Source: Rhabditoides inermis (lineage: Eukaryota > Nematoda > Chromadorea > Rhabditida > Rhabditidae). From it: 64,000 nt of DNA. The stretch is from NCBI GenBank assembly GCA_963966185.1, contig CAWZYM010000129.1:810001-874000 (forward strand), in the 5' to 3' direction. The position numbers and the translations under genes were made by a program. Positions 22,460 to 34,671 of the stretch are shown piece by piece. The notes under the pieces were generated by a model. It saw only the letters and a program-made list of their open reading frames with translations. It made no database searches and was not told where the DNA came from. Every line of letters begins with the position of its first letter. The first letter of the stretch is position 1.

Positions 22460-25028
22460 TCCTCCATCCCTCTCTTTCCACTTCGTATAAGCGCCTGCAA
22501 CGCACAAACAATAAATAGGTTAAAACTAATTAAGTTGTAAAAACCGGTGATCAGTCGATTGCTACCAACATCAAAAAAGGCGCGTTACGGTGAGACTGAT
22601 ACGTATATTTTACAAACAACATATGAATTTGAAAAGATTTTATTGTTTTCTTCAAAGTATACTGAAATTGACTGAAACTCGCCACGCTTGCAACATAAGT
22701 CAGCAAAGAAACATACATCGCACTTCCGTACAAACTACAAACCAACACGCCTTCTCTCTCTCTCCCTTCCACTCAGCTCTCTCCCTCCCTTCCCTTCCCT
22801 TTCCTTTCCTCTCCCCCTCTCTCTCCTCCCTCTCTCCCTTCCATCCAGCTCTCTCTCTCCCTCCCCCCTCTTTCTCTCTCCCTTCCTCCCTCCCTCTCAC
22901 CGAGTGCAATGGCCTCCCGGAAGTCTGCCGATTGCACCGCCTCCAGTAGATGTAGACACTGCGGGTACTTGAGACACCTGGAACAAAGCGAAAACGTAAA
23001 AGACAGTACGTATCAGCGTATTTTAACATCCAGGCAACATCAACAACACCAAACAGTGAAGAAAGAGTAATAATCAGAAAGAGAGAACACGTATGACAAT
23101 CATAACGTAACCATTTGTAACCACGTAGATACAAACAAACCAACAAACAAACAAACAACCCACCTGGCGTACTCTGGTCTCTTCCAGTAGAGGAGGTAGC
23201 GGAGGTAGTTGATAAAGTACGACTCTTTGAAATAACCACGCTGCGCCAGGACTGCAAAGATGGATATACAAATATCGATAATTAAAGTTGAGACTGTTAG
23301 ATAAACGGATTAGAACACATCAAAAGACTTCATTTCATACATACCCTAACAACAATGGAAAGAATTAGGATTATCAAGTGATCCGATTACATCCGATTAC
23401 AATTACAAATATCCGCGCGCAAATATGCTTCGCTTAACCAATCGAGATCGTACATCCTCAATCCATGTCCCGGTGGCCCGGTGCCCTACTTATGAACCAA
23501 AATCATTTCCAAAAATCGACTGAAAACTACACTTGCAGACGCACAAATACCGTTTAGCATCCCACCTCATCCTCGCATCCTCATCCTCACCGTCAATGAC
23601 CGGAAGCGTTGCCATGGAACGGACTCTCTACTTCCACTCTCGCATCACTACTCATCAATCGCCACCTATAGCACACTCTCAATAAACGAATCTAATCGAA
23701 ATACACACAACAAAAAGCTCATGCTAGTTTGATTGCTTATGGCAGCTCCCTCAATTCCACACTCATCTATTACACACATATCAAATGTACATCCCATCAC
23801 CCGTCAAAACGAACATGCTATACATGGGCATGGAGTAGAAGAGAGGCGAGGAAGAGGAATAGTCGAAGAGAGGAATGGAAGGCTGAGACATACGTACAGT
23901 TGAGGTGGTGCCTCAATCCCACGCTCATCCATAACACACTTATAAAATCCATCCCATCATCCCACAAAAAGAACGCTATGGAGTAGCGGACGAATGGTGA
24001 GAAACAGGAAGAAGAAGAAGAAGAAGAAGAAGAAGAAGAAGAAGAAGAAGAAGAAGAAGAAGAAGAAGAAGAAGAAGAAGAAGAAGAAGAAGAAGAAGAA
24101 GAAGAAGAAGAAGAAGAAGAAGAAGAAGAAGAAGAAGAAGAAGAAGAAGAAGAAGAAGAAGAAGAAGAAGAAGAAGAAGAAGAAGAAGAAGAAGAAGAAG
24201 AAGAAGAAGAAGAAGAAGAAGAAGAAGAAGAAGAAGAAGAAGAAGAAGAAGAAGAAGAAGAAGAAGAAGAAGAAGAAGAAGAAGAAGAAGAAGAAGAAGA
24301 AGAAGAAGAAGAAGAAGAAGAAGAAGAAGAAGAAGAAGAAGAAGAAGAAGAAGAAGAAGAAGAGAAGAAGAAGAAGAAGAAGAAGAAGAAGAAGAAGAAG
24401 AAGAAGAAGAAGAAGAAGAAGAAGAAGAAGAAGAAGAAGAAGAAGAAGAAGAAGAAGAAGAAGAAGAAGAAGAAGAAGAAGAAGAAGAAGAAGAAGAAGA
24501 AGAAGAAGAAGAAGAAGAAGAAGAAGAAGAAGAAGAAGAAGAAGAAGAAGAAGAAGAAGAAGAAGAAGAAGAAGAAGAAGAAGAAGAAGAAGAAGAAGAA
24601 GAAGAAGAAGAAGAAGAAGAAGAAGAAGAAGAAGAAGAAGAAGAAGAAGAAGAAGAAGAAGAAGAAGAAGAAGAAGAAGAAGAAGAAGAAGAAGAAGAAG
24701 AAGAAGAAGAAGAAGAAGAAGAAGAAGAAGAAGAAGAAGAAGAAGAAGAAGAAGAAGAAGAAGAAGAAGAAGAAGAAGAAGAAGAAGAAGAAGAAGAAGA
24801 AGAAGAAGAAGAAGAAGAAGAAGAAGAAGAAGAAGAAGAAGAAGAAGAAGAAGAAGAAGAAGAAGAAGAAGAAGAAGAAGAAGAAGATGGAATGGTTGAC
24901 TGGGACTAACAGTTGAGGTAGTGTGGGTTGGCGAGTGCTTGGACGAACTCGCACTCCGTCTCTAGCCGCCGGCGCTGCTCCTCCGCCGGCTCCAGCTGCG
25001 CCACCGCCGCTGACGCTGGAATGCACAT
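22051..25028 (-). CDS. MED31: Mediator complex subunit 31 (SOH1)
   Basis: Five exons, 25,028-24,911, 23,251-23,164, 22,977-22,901, 22,363-22,287 and 22,128-22,051, join with fully consistent phases into about 145 residues. The conserved MED31 core is complete: ECEFVQALANPHYLN, FLAQRGYFKESYFINYLRYL, LYWKRPEYARCLKYPQCLHL, WIEDQQVLQWQYYLRKRQRL. It ends in an acidic tail (ENPSAVEDEEEDGGRNGGGE). MED31 is a small, highly conserved subunit of the Mediator middle module, linking activators to RNA polymerase II in the nucleus. The start chosen is the ATG at 25,028 (MCIPASAAVAQ). A splice acceptor (CCAG) lies just after it, so a separate upstream first exon is possible. Intron 1 (23,252-24,910) holds the huge GAA/TTC tract. 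The last exon also encodes the canopy N-terminus in another frame. Confidence 0.93.
24008..24887. repeat. 880-bp GAA/TTC trinucleotide tract in MED31 intron 1
   Basis: About 293 GAA units on the plus strand (TTC in the MED31 sense strand). The only interruption seen is a one-base deletion near 24,362, which splits it into blocks of roughly 118 and 175 units. The poly-Lys/Arg and poly-Phe/Ser ORFs over it are artefacts. The nearest exon edge is only 23 bases away, at the donor of MED31 exon 1 (24,911). Confidence 0.97.
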
Positions 25029-25359
25029 ATGGAATACTAGTATCATAGGTGGACTGGACAGTAGATGTTAGTTAGCTCGAAATACGGTGTTACAACCGTC
25101 TGCCTCTCTTTGCGCGCTATTGCTGGATTGCGACTAGCTGACTCTCTGTGTTTCTCTGACCTACACCCACAGCGCGTGACTTATTACTTATTGCAAGAAT
25201 ATAATATGTAAATTTCATAAGAAAAGGGCTAAGAAATAGGAAACGCGTGGTAGAACTTTGGTGAGACGTTTCCGATACATCGGGTGTTTTTGTCCGTTCA
25301 TTCTTACTCGCCTGCTCGTATCACCCCACCTCTCTCTAACTATCATCTATCACTGAAGT

Positions 25360-25560
25360 TCCCGCCAATTCTCCAGTTCAAATAACCCCGCGCCATTCGT
25401 GCGCAAGCAGCGCAATTTGGAATATACGAAAGCAATCCTTGATCGATGTCCTAGTCATCCAACATGATCAAAATCTCTTAATTTTTTGCCACAGCGTGTA
25501 CAACATGCTTGCGCACAAATTGTGCTCCTGGAGAATTGGAGAGGGCTTTATCATCTCACA
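25360..25560. repeat. Short inverted repeat between LIG1 and MED31
   Basis: CGCCAATTCTCCAG..GTGCGCAAGCA at 25,363-25,410 and TGCTTGCGCAC..CTGGAGAATTGGAG at 25,505-25,545 are inverted copies around a loop of about 95 bp. The inner and outer ends recur at 10,180-10,230 and 36,525-36,565, so this appears to be one copy of a dispersed MITE-like family. Confidence 0.5.
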
Positions 25561-26108
25561 TACATAACCACATCGAAACGTATTCTTCAAAACACATGAA
25601 ATCATCACGTTGTGAACCCATTACTCATCGAAACGTATTTCACAAACAAACAAAAATGACTCACACTTGGGAACTCCAGTGTTCTGCTCTCCCGCACCCG
25701 CACTTCCCGCGGACACGCGAGTCGGTGCTATAACATATTTTATTTAAAATGTTATAATATGTTTAATTATTAAAGATATTTAATGGTTTTCCAAACCAGT
25801 AACTCTTCCTTCACAATTCACAATAAACCCCAAAAATTCGATACAAAAAAACACTTTATTCACTCGTAAAACACAACAAAGTGATCGCATAACACACCGA
25901 GTGGCAGAACTCATGAGACCTCAAAAGGTAGAAGAGACCGATTAGCTATATCAAAAAGTGAGCAAGATCAATTCACAAAGAGATCTCAAAGGAACGGAAA
26001 AAGGTAAATGTATCAAACTTGAAAAGTACACACAAGACAATCTTGTCTGAAAATGGAGCAAGGAGCAAGAAATGATACAGTAGTAGGAGCAGGAGCAGGA
26101 GCATCTTC

Positions 26109-27634
26109 TCAGTACTCGATTCCATCGTCGTCCCAGTTCTCGCCGCCCTCCCCTCCCTCCTTCTTCTGCTGGTTCTTGATCTGGTCCTGCAACGAACACA
26201 ATCATAACAAGTTAACAAAAATTCATAATCAATATAAAACTATAATAAAATACCTGATTCTTGTACATGTCGGCCACCTGATCCGATGTTGTCGCGTCCT
26301 CCGCGTTCTTGTCTGTCCTGCAATCAAGGATCACTCACTCTCCTACCCTACCACCATCATTTCAAAACAAACAACGTTTCACAATCACACCAAGTTCAGC
26401 AGTTCATCTCAAATACAATATTCACGTGTTCATCCGAAGACCCCACCTGATATGCATGAATCGTGGGAAGCGGAGGCTGATTCCCTTGTCTGGGTCGACG
26501 ATTCCGCGGGCCGCGCAGTGGCGGGGAGAGATCGACAGGTCCGCACACTGCAAACACGCTTGCTTATTTCAACACCAACAACAAAACCATTCCTACTACA
26601 CTTCGCAACATTCAGATATATACAATATATTTCGGCACACTGCAATACACACACACATACCAGTCCTATAAAACCAATAAGAAATTGACAAAATATATAG
26701 AGAGAGTAGTCAGTAGTTCACAAATAAATAAGAATCCAACAACACTCGAGGCGATAGCGAGACTGGAGGGACGTTTGTTCATTTCAAATTTCAACAACAA
26801 CTAAAAACCATGTCACACAAAGCATATAATCACCCCATTCCTATCTAACAACACCGAGACACAAGGAACATTTTTTTCCAACAACGACAAAACCATCTCT
26901 ACGACGTTTCACAGCATGTACATATATTCCGATCACTACCTAATTTAATTCACGCTCTACTCATTCTACAAAATACAGAACGATTAATACGAGATATTCC
27001 AATTTCTAAAATTCAAAAATTACAAAAAGGAACACGTACCTTGACTTCGAATACCATCTCCGGTTCGAACCACACGTCGACTCCGAGAGACTCGTCAAAC
27101 TGGTAGTACGAACGAGGCTGAAAGGAGGGGGTATGTATGTAAGAAATACGAACAAGAAAAGATAACGATTCCGGATAAACGATTGATGATTGAAGAATAA
27201 AATAGGCGGCATCTGGCACACCACATATATACGTTCAGCGTGTATGTAAGAAGCTGTGATATATCACAATCACATTCACATATCATTAGAGAAGCAGCGC
27301 GCAGTGTCCTCTCTTTTGGCTCAGGATAGGGCTCGCGTCAGAATTTTCAACGTTCATGTAAAATATCCGTTTCACACTCATACCTACATCCCCTCAACGT
27401 CACTGCTCTCAATAATAATACAAGCAACGCAAAAATAAAACACATAGTACGGCAAATCTACGTTTCACTTGACAACTGAAGTCAGTAACTCGTACTTCAT
27501 TCAATGCAGTCTGAGTAGATCTTGGAAAAAAAATAAAACCACTCCAACCTTGTCAATCTTCAACTTCATCAGTGCCTCGTACTGCTGCTTCAGGTCGTCG
27601 TCCTTGAAGCCTGTGCCGATCTGAAGTGACGTCA

Positions 27635-27698
<64 letters not shown>

Positions 27699-30600
27699 CT
27701 TATCAACCCAACAGAGAAGATAAAAAACAGTCACAACCAGAGAAAGAAGAGGGCAGGCGGGAGAAAGAGTAGTTGTCAACCTTGAATCTTCCCCCCTCTC
27801 TCTCTCCTTTCCACTGTGTCTGCTATCAAACACCTTTTTCACGGCGGAAGAAGAAGGAATGACTCGAGGATGGTTCGCCCACCTTGCATATGCTCTGATA
27901 CTCCTCCCTCTGCGGGTCGTAGCATGCCAGCAGGTAGCCACCGAACACTCCCGTGCGCTTGCCAGTGCCGTAGAACGCGCCTGTACGAGAGGGATGAGGT
28001 AAAAGATAGAGGCAACCCCCCATTCAAGAGACGCTCTGCGGGGATCGAGGAATAATAAAAATAAAAATAATAATAATAATAATAATATCAGTTACTTGGT
28101 TACCACGTTTCACACAATCTTTATAGTAACCATCACAAATTCAACATAATTTCGATAACGCAAGTCTCATACACAAACAAAAACACAACACACACAAATC
28201 TACGTTTCACTTGATAAAAATACCAAATAACACACACACACATCTGTTGTAATGACTTTTTGTCAGTGTGTGTATCATTACCAATCTTCTCTATCCCCTC
28301 CCCCCCCCCTCTCCACTCACCAATGACCACCAGGTCGAGTGTGTCCCCCACTCCGTCCAGGTAGTCCTTCTTCAGCTTGAGCCAGTTGTGCGATCTCCTC
28401 GCAATCTCGTACGTCGCATTCTCGTCCAGCGTCTTCACCATCAGACCCTCGCAGTTGCCCTGCAAGGCAAGGCAGTGATGGAACAGACACACAGCACTTT
28501 GAAGAAACAATAAACTGTGTACAAGATACAAATATGTTACGCCATCAGGTAAGTCAGTCAACCAACATACGCACGTCAGCACTTCTTCCGATTGTATGCA
28601 AATCACAAAAACACGACGAAATACGCGGCTATAAAGAGCTCGCCGTAGCATACACGAATCAACATCGTGAACAACTACGTTTCACAATAACAACCATGCC
28701 CCATAAATATGCACAATGACAACTCTTCAATCCATCACAACTACGTTCCACAATTTCAACAAGGTACACAGACTGACTGGGGATATAATGGATCTTGAAC
28801 AATATTCTGACCTCTTACAACTGACATACCTACACCTTGATGAGTCATGAGCAATATAAGCATGTTCGCGATTCCAAATAAACATTTTCTTAGGGAATCT
28901 GCCTTACTCCCAATTGGAATCTACCTAAACGGACCTACCCCATACTTTGATAATTCGACCATAAGTATGTTAGTGATTCCGAATATACATTTGGCATTCG
29001 ACGTGGCCTTACCTTGATGGCGTCATCGAGGAAGACTGCGATCTCGTCCGTGTCCACACTGTCCAGATTCGTCGCGAACACAAACGAACCCTCCACCTCC
29101 CGGAAGTTGGATCTGCGAGAGACGATCGGAATAATACATACATCAACTAATAGTTTTCGTAAAAATACTTTCATCTACACAGTCAAGGTACGTTTAAATA
29201 GCTAGCATTTAACTCGTTCGCTATATTTCAATCAATCGACACATATACATCAATAATTACTCAACGTCTACATCTCCCCCCTCCCCCTCACCTCAGCACC
29301 TCCCTCCTCTCGCGGAAGCTGTTCCTGACGAGGCTGTCCCCGTTGTAGAACAGCAGATCGAAGAGGAACACGCACACGCGCACCTTGATCTCCGTGTCGC
29401 CCGCGTTCTGCAAGGGGAGTATGCAAGACGATTCTCACAACAGCTTTACCAAGAAGCGCGAAAAGTTATTACTAAATATGATGCACAGGCGGGAGACAAC
29501 GAACAATTATTTCTCATCCCTTCATAAAATTACGTTTCAGTCAAAACTCAAACAGCGAACTGCTTAGAGCATGTAATAGGCCTCCCTGATATGCAACATA
29601 AAAAAGTACAGTTATTTAGTGAACCTGCAACTTTCAGTCGGAAAAATCTACGAGTCTACGACCATCTTACTAGGTTCTTATGAGTGATTTCGTTTTGTAC
29701 GTGTCATGATCATGTTTGCGATTCCGAATAAACAATTAATTTCATTTGACAACGACATGCCATCAACTCCCTTCCTCCACACCCCCCAACTACCTTCCTC
29801 TTCCTGGTGGTGAGTACTTGGAAGGGAAGGATCGCCTTCGCCTCCACGTCCCACGCCACAATCTCCGCGTCCGCGATGAATGACGTCACCGAGGGAGAGA
29901 GACACGTGCCGATCTGCAAATAGATTTCATTCACCGAGAACTGTCAATCAATCAATCAATCGTTTATCCGTAATCGTTATATCTGAATATGACAATTGAC
30001 AATACAATCATTATGATATGAAGCATACAGTAGTGCCTAGGATGCTAGATACAAAGGCTAACGCCGACGCCGGGGAACGACAGGGCTGTACGTTTCAAGA
30101 GTTATTGGTGAAATAAACTTGCAATAGTACTACTTGCAACATATTATGTTATAAAAATATAAATCATTTCCCACTATTTCTACGCCACACCCAGTTGATG
30201 TACAGCTTCATGCTAATCGCGAAACAATTCTGCCTCATTTCTCATTGGTTCTTGTTCTTTCATATAGCACACAAACGCTACACATTACTATCATTTCTAT
30301 CAACACCCATTATTGATGATCCGTTCAATGAGAATCATAGATACCAACTAACATCATTCAAAATCACCCAATCACACCAACAATACTATAATATTACTAC
30401 GTACCTTCTCAATGATATCGGGATACTTTGACGTGTTGTTCTCCTGGTTGCGAGAGTAGATGAACACGTCCCCGTTATCCGCCATGTGGATCTACAATCA
30501 ATCTCTCTCTTCCCCCCTCTCTCTCTCTCTCCTTCCCTCTCCCTCTCACCTGTCCCCTCTCTCCATCATACTTCCACTCGCACGCAAACTCGGCCTCTCC

Positions 30601-33600
30601 GAACCGGCGGGTAATCTCGGCAATGCCCTAAATACATAAACAATAATTATACCACAGTTACCGTATACCTTGGTGGGATGTGCGAGCATGGGTTTGAGTG
30701 GAACGCCGGGTGTGAGCTTGCACTTCTCGTCGATGCCGGCCAGTCCATCCGACAGGGCCACCGCCAGGATCTTGTCATAGTTCGGACACTGACTGCAAAC
30801 TTTGAGATTTTAACGTTTCCGTGACACTGAACTATGAAACTCGATGCAATCAAATCAACGTGACAAATACGCAACACTCATACTACCGAGATTACGAGAA
30901 ATGCTCAGTAATGCCGTGACATAATCCTGATACGCTATAACAATATGCGCGAAAACACTATGCATTATGCAATGCGGCAGGAAAATCTCCCCACCCACGC
31001 ACCAATACGTCGTCTTGAGCAGCAGCGCGTCGGCCGCCCGCAGCTCGTCCAGCTTGGCAGACGAGAGCTTCAGATCTGCAAAGATGATATGGTGAGCGAT
31101 TTATCCATTTATTATTGATCCATGTCCCATCATCGAAATATACGATCTCAGTGAAACATATTATCAGCAAAAAACAATAAACAAATCAAATTACTCGTTA
31201 TACGTAATTACAAACCATCTCGGCATAGATATTTACCACAACACCTAATCCTATACTCCTATACACTTTCCAACATTCCAACATGCCGCATCACACTGTC
31301 CACCATTGATCACACCTGTCTCGACCTCCCTATACTAACTATATACCCGTCTCGACCTCCACATGAAACATCAGCAAAAACACATCAAATGACATGATAA
31401 CCCCTCCCCTCACCCTTGTCGCTGACGTGCTTGGCGGTGAACGCGTTGGCGAGTGCGACGAGGACAGACTGCTCGGCCAGGCCGATGCGCAGCTTGCCCT
31501 GCAGAGAACTGCAAAGCAACACATAGGGATAGTCAACAACGCTAGCCTCTGATACATACTTGCTTTTGTTGCTTAGATGTACTCACGAAAAATCACGTAT
31601 TGAAACAACCAGCACGCCACCATGACATAATTCCGTGGAAACATACAATTCACGAGACACACTTGACACCGAAATTTGAGTTCTGTCCATGCACCATGCA
31701 CACATTGAAGGAATAGCAAACACCCAATCAAATAAACACCATGAAACATACAATTTGAATTACAAATTACAATCCATAAACTTGTAAATCACTCACCGCA
31801 CGAGGAAGCGCGCCTCCTGATCGCGGCACGCCACAATCAGGCCCTTGATCGAGTCCACCTTCTTGTTCATCGACTGGAATGCGATCATATTAATCAATCA
31901 ACCAATCAATCGATCAATCAAAACTTAGTGTTAACACAGTGCAAATCGATACGGAACCGTACGTTGCTAATCAATAAATCGATAAATCAATACCACGCAC
32001 CGCCTGACCAGTCATGCGGGCGATGGCCTGTAGCTTGGCGAAGACGGTCTGGACGGAGAGGGCGGGCGGCTGAGACAGCATGCGCTGGTTCGACCGCGAC
32101 TGCTGCGCCACGATGCCTGCAGGGGAGAGAAGTGAGACATGAAGCATTTAAAAGAGGCATCACTGAGTCCCAACTACCAACAGTATGCCAAGATTTCCCG
32201 ACCGGGGAAAATTGCTGGATTTGCTCAATCCCGCCTATCAAGTATGCATTGCCTATAATCAAACAGTCAAGCTGCGAGCACGACTGCATTTCTACAGAGC
32301 ATGTGAGCAGCGTGGACCGTGAATACGTGAATTACTCAATGTCTTTCGGTACATCCCCCTCACTCACCCAGGTCTCCCTTGGTGGTCATGTCCTCCTTGA
32401 TCTTGTCCACCTTCCGGCCCGTCGCCTGCGCCACTGCCTATAAAGAGAGAAATGTTAGTGAATTGTGCACTACACGTTTCCTTATCTTTTCCAACAAGTA
32501 AATTATACGCATCAACAACCGACTAGACTGCACAGATTCAGTAAGAATGTCAATGTGTTAAGTGAAATCCCAAACAACATATCATGTATGTACCTTGATG
32601 CGGCTGAGGTTATTTGAGGTTATTTTTTACTTGAGATATCTGAGGTTATAAAACCTGATTTATTGATTGATAAAACCCCGAATAATAGAACACGTACCTT
32701 GATGAGGCTTCCCTCGGCGATGCCGAGTTCGAGTCCCTCGTAGGCGGGGCCGAGCTGGTTCACACACAGGTACACACAGGCAGCCAGGTCGGAGGGGGAC
32801 AGCGAGATGACCTGCGAGGGAAGGAGTTGGGGAAGGGTGCTAGATCAAAATAGATCAAACCAAATACTTCGGTATCGCTATTTATGATCATATGATTAGA
32901 ACATATTCATCGCCCTGGTCTTATGGGTAGCGCCGAGAGGAGCTAGAGGGAAGAGGGAAATATGGATACAAAAAGGAACAAGCATACCTTGCCGAAGAAC
33001 TTGGACAGCAGCTCAATGATCTTCAGTCTGAAAACGTGATTGACTGATTGATAAAGATAAACTGATAAAAAGTTAGATACCAAATTATTATGTGCCCGAA
33101 TACATACAATTCGTTGAACAACTGATCATGCATTTTCCATTATCACATCTCAAAAAAAATGAAACTTACATTTCACATATCAATTATAAATAAACAAAAT
33201 ATATACCTGCCGCTCTCGTCTTCGATCTTCTCCAGGACCTTGGCCAACTCGAGGTACGGAACCCTGAAACAAGGGAGTAAATAAGGGTAAACAAGTGAAC
33301 AACGGTAAAAAAGTAAACGACGGTAAACATAAACAACACTCACTTGGTGCCCTGCTCCCAGATGAGCTCTCCCTTGGCAGTCTTGGCATTCTCCTTGTTC
33401 TCCTTTGCAGATACGGGGCTGGTGGAGGCGACGGGCTGAAAGTAACATAACTATTAATATTGTAATTATTGGAATCATGTTTTTGTAGCCCCCCTCCATA
33501 ATAGCTAGATGTTTGATACAGATAGCCTAGCTCAATATTTGCCACACTGTACATTTCCTGTTGTGTGCTGTGTCTCTGAAATCGATTGACAGATAAAGAC

Positions 33601-33982
33601 TATTATTATGTAATATTACAAATACGCACCTTGACGTCGTCCTTGACATCTGCCTTGTCCTCCTTGCTCTCCTCCTTCTTTGGCTGAGCGCGCGGGCGAG
33701 GAGAGAAGAACGAGTGCATAGTGGAAGAATGGGTGGGCAAGGGCTGCAAGGGTACGGTATGAGCAACTACGTTCCTTTCATAATTTCATTCCGTTCATTT
33801 CATCAATACGAAATCATGTTTATAACTATGATTAGACCACTCACCTTGTTCTTCTTGTAGACTACGTTCTTGTCCTTCTTGACTCGTGTCTTCTTGGGTG
33901 CTTCGAGGACAGTGGAGGTGGAGAGGCGAGCGAGGGAAGATGCGATGCGAAGAGTGGGATGCGCGAGTCGACCACTCAGCAT
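26109..33982 (-). CDS. LIG1: ATP-dependent DNA ligase 1
   Basis: About 24 short exons encode a complete LIG1 of roughly 700 residues. It seals nicks during replication and excision repair. In order: a basic leader (33,982-33,845); a charged linker (exons at 33,685 and 33,436); the DNA-binding domain ([19 protein letters not shown] to [20 protein letters not shown], 33,265-31,003); the nucleotidyltransferase with [15 protein letters not shown] and the catalytic-lysine motif [10 protein letters not shown] (about 30,580-30,552); [23 protein letters not shown]; and [20 protein letters not shown]. The OB-fold domain ends with [13 protein letters not shown] and a tail DQIKNQQ..DDDGIEY, stopping at 26,109. 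The first 25 residues ([20 protein letters not shown]) are rich in Arg/Ser with no acidic residue, like a mitochondrial presequence. No PCNA-binding QxxIxxFF box was seen. TTTATT at about 25,853 could be its polyadenylation signal. Confidence 0.96.
27160..27195 (+). repeat. Dispersed LINE/SINE 3'-end relic
   Basis: AACGATTCCGGATAAACGAT followed by GATTG repeats. This is one member of the family described at 29,675-29,750, here in a LIG1 intron. Confidence 0.55.
27631..27694. repeat. (CT)n microsatellite in LIG1 intron
   Basis: CT dinucleotides with one T-for-C change, starting 8 bases past the first base of the flanking exon (27,622), inside the polypyrimidine region upstream of its neighbour. 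Comparable tracts are at 22,231-22,272 and 22,410-22,460. Confidence 0.85.
28840..28990 (+). repeat. Two tandem relics of the GATTCCGAATAAACA family
   Basis: GCGATTCCAAATAAACATTT at about 28,869 and GTGATTCCGAATATACATTT at about 28,972, each preceded by a CATAAGTATGTT-like stretch, occur about 100 bp apart in a LIG1 intron. Both look like truncated copies of the same element tail. Confidence 0.5.
29675..29750 (+). repeat. Dispersed element tail (TGTTTGCGATTCCGAATAAAC)
   Basis: GATTTCGTTTTGTACGTGTC, then ATGATCATGTTTGCGATTCC and GAATAAACA. Nearly the same 60 bases recur at 55,025-55,095. Shorter relatives are at 29,945-30,010 and 32,880-32,945 (other orientation), 49,765-49,860, 58,440-58,505 and 59,340-59,425. 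Several end in GATT or TGATT tandem repeats, as LINE and SINE 3' ends do. Confidence 0.6.
32880..32945 (-). repeat. Element-tail relic matching 49,765-49,860
   Basis: The stretch from ATTTATGATCATATGATTAG through TTCATCGCCCTGGTCTTATG to GGTAGCGCCGAG is the near reverse complement of 49,764-49,830 in a RAD50 intron. Confidence 0.6.
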
Positions 33983-34671
33983 ACAACACACCACACCTGG
34001 GGCTCAAATGCAATATATAAAATATATAAAGAATATAAAACCAAGCGTTAAACACACGCGAACGAGGTGCTTGTGTTCCCGCGCGATAAAATTGGCGGGA
34101 AAAGAGCATGAACAGAAATGGAGTAGTGGACGACATACAACACGAAGCGATATAAAAGCAAGCATGTGGATGAAATGAATCAAATAAAAAAAATTACATT
34201 AAAATCGAAAAAGAATTTCGAGCAAGACTTTTTTTTTTAAATATAGTGTAGTGTACAAGTTTAGTGCAGTGAATGACCTAGTCAATACCGCACTACATTG
34301 AGTTTACGCGCGAGAATTTCAAATTCAAAATTCATTTTTGAAAATGAATACGTAGTATCGGATAATATAGAATTTAACAACATTAAGAGATTTCACGAAG
34401 CATTAAAAAACAATGACTACTGATTCTCTCTAATTCTAACTCTCCACATAACAACGCAACAGAACTGGGGGCGGGGATTTCAGGCCATTGAGCGCCAAAC
34501 ACGCGCGTACCTCACTAGATTGACCCTTACTATGGATAACAAGGACGCCATAAATGCAAGGACGCCTCTGTATTGATATTCATCCGAACAAGCTTGCTTT
34601 TTTTCGTGAAAAAAAATTCCGTTGCTGAGTCATTGCATATTGTATAACGTTTCAGCCCTCACCTTGATATC
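33983..34671. promoter_or_regulatory. Shared divergent upstream region of LIG1 and a membrane gene
   Basis: About 690 bp between the start codons of LIG1 (minus) and the gene at 34,672 (plus). It is AT-rich. A TTTCAG at 34,650-34,655 just before the plus-strand ATG, and a CCCCAG just before the LIG1 ATG, could be trans-splice acceptors. No TATA box stands out. Confidence 0.45.

Noticed and set aside
23818..25026. Long ORFs of poly-Phe/Ser and poly-Lys/Arg
   Set aside because: They are translations of the GAA/TTC tract inside a MED31 intron; the frame switch is the single-base interruption.
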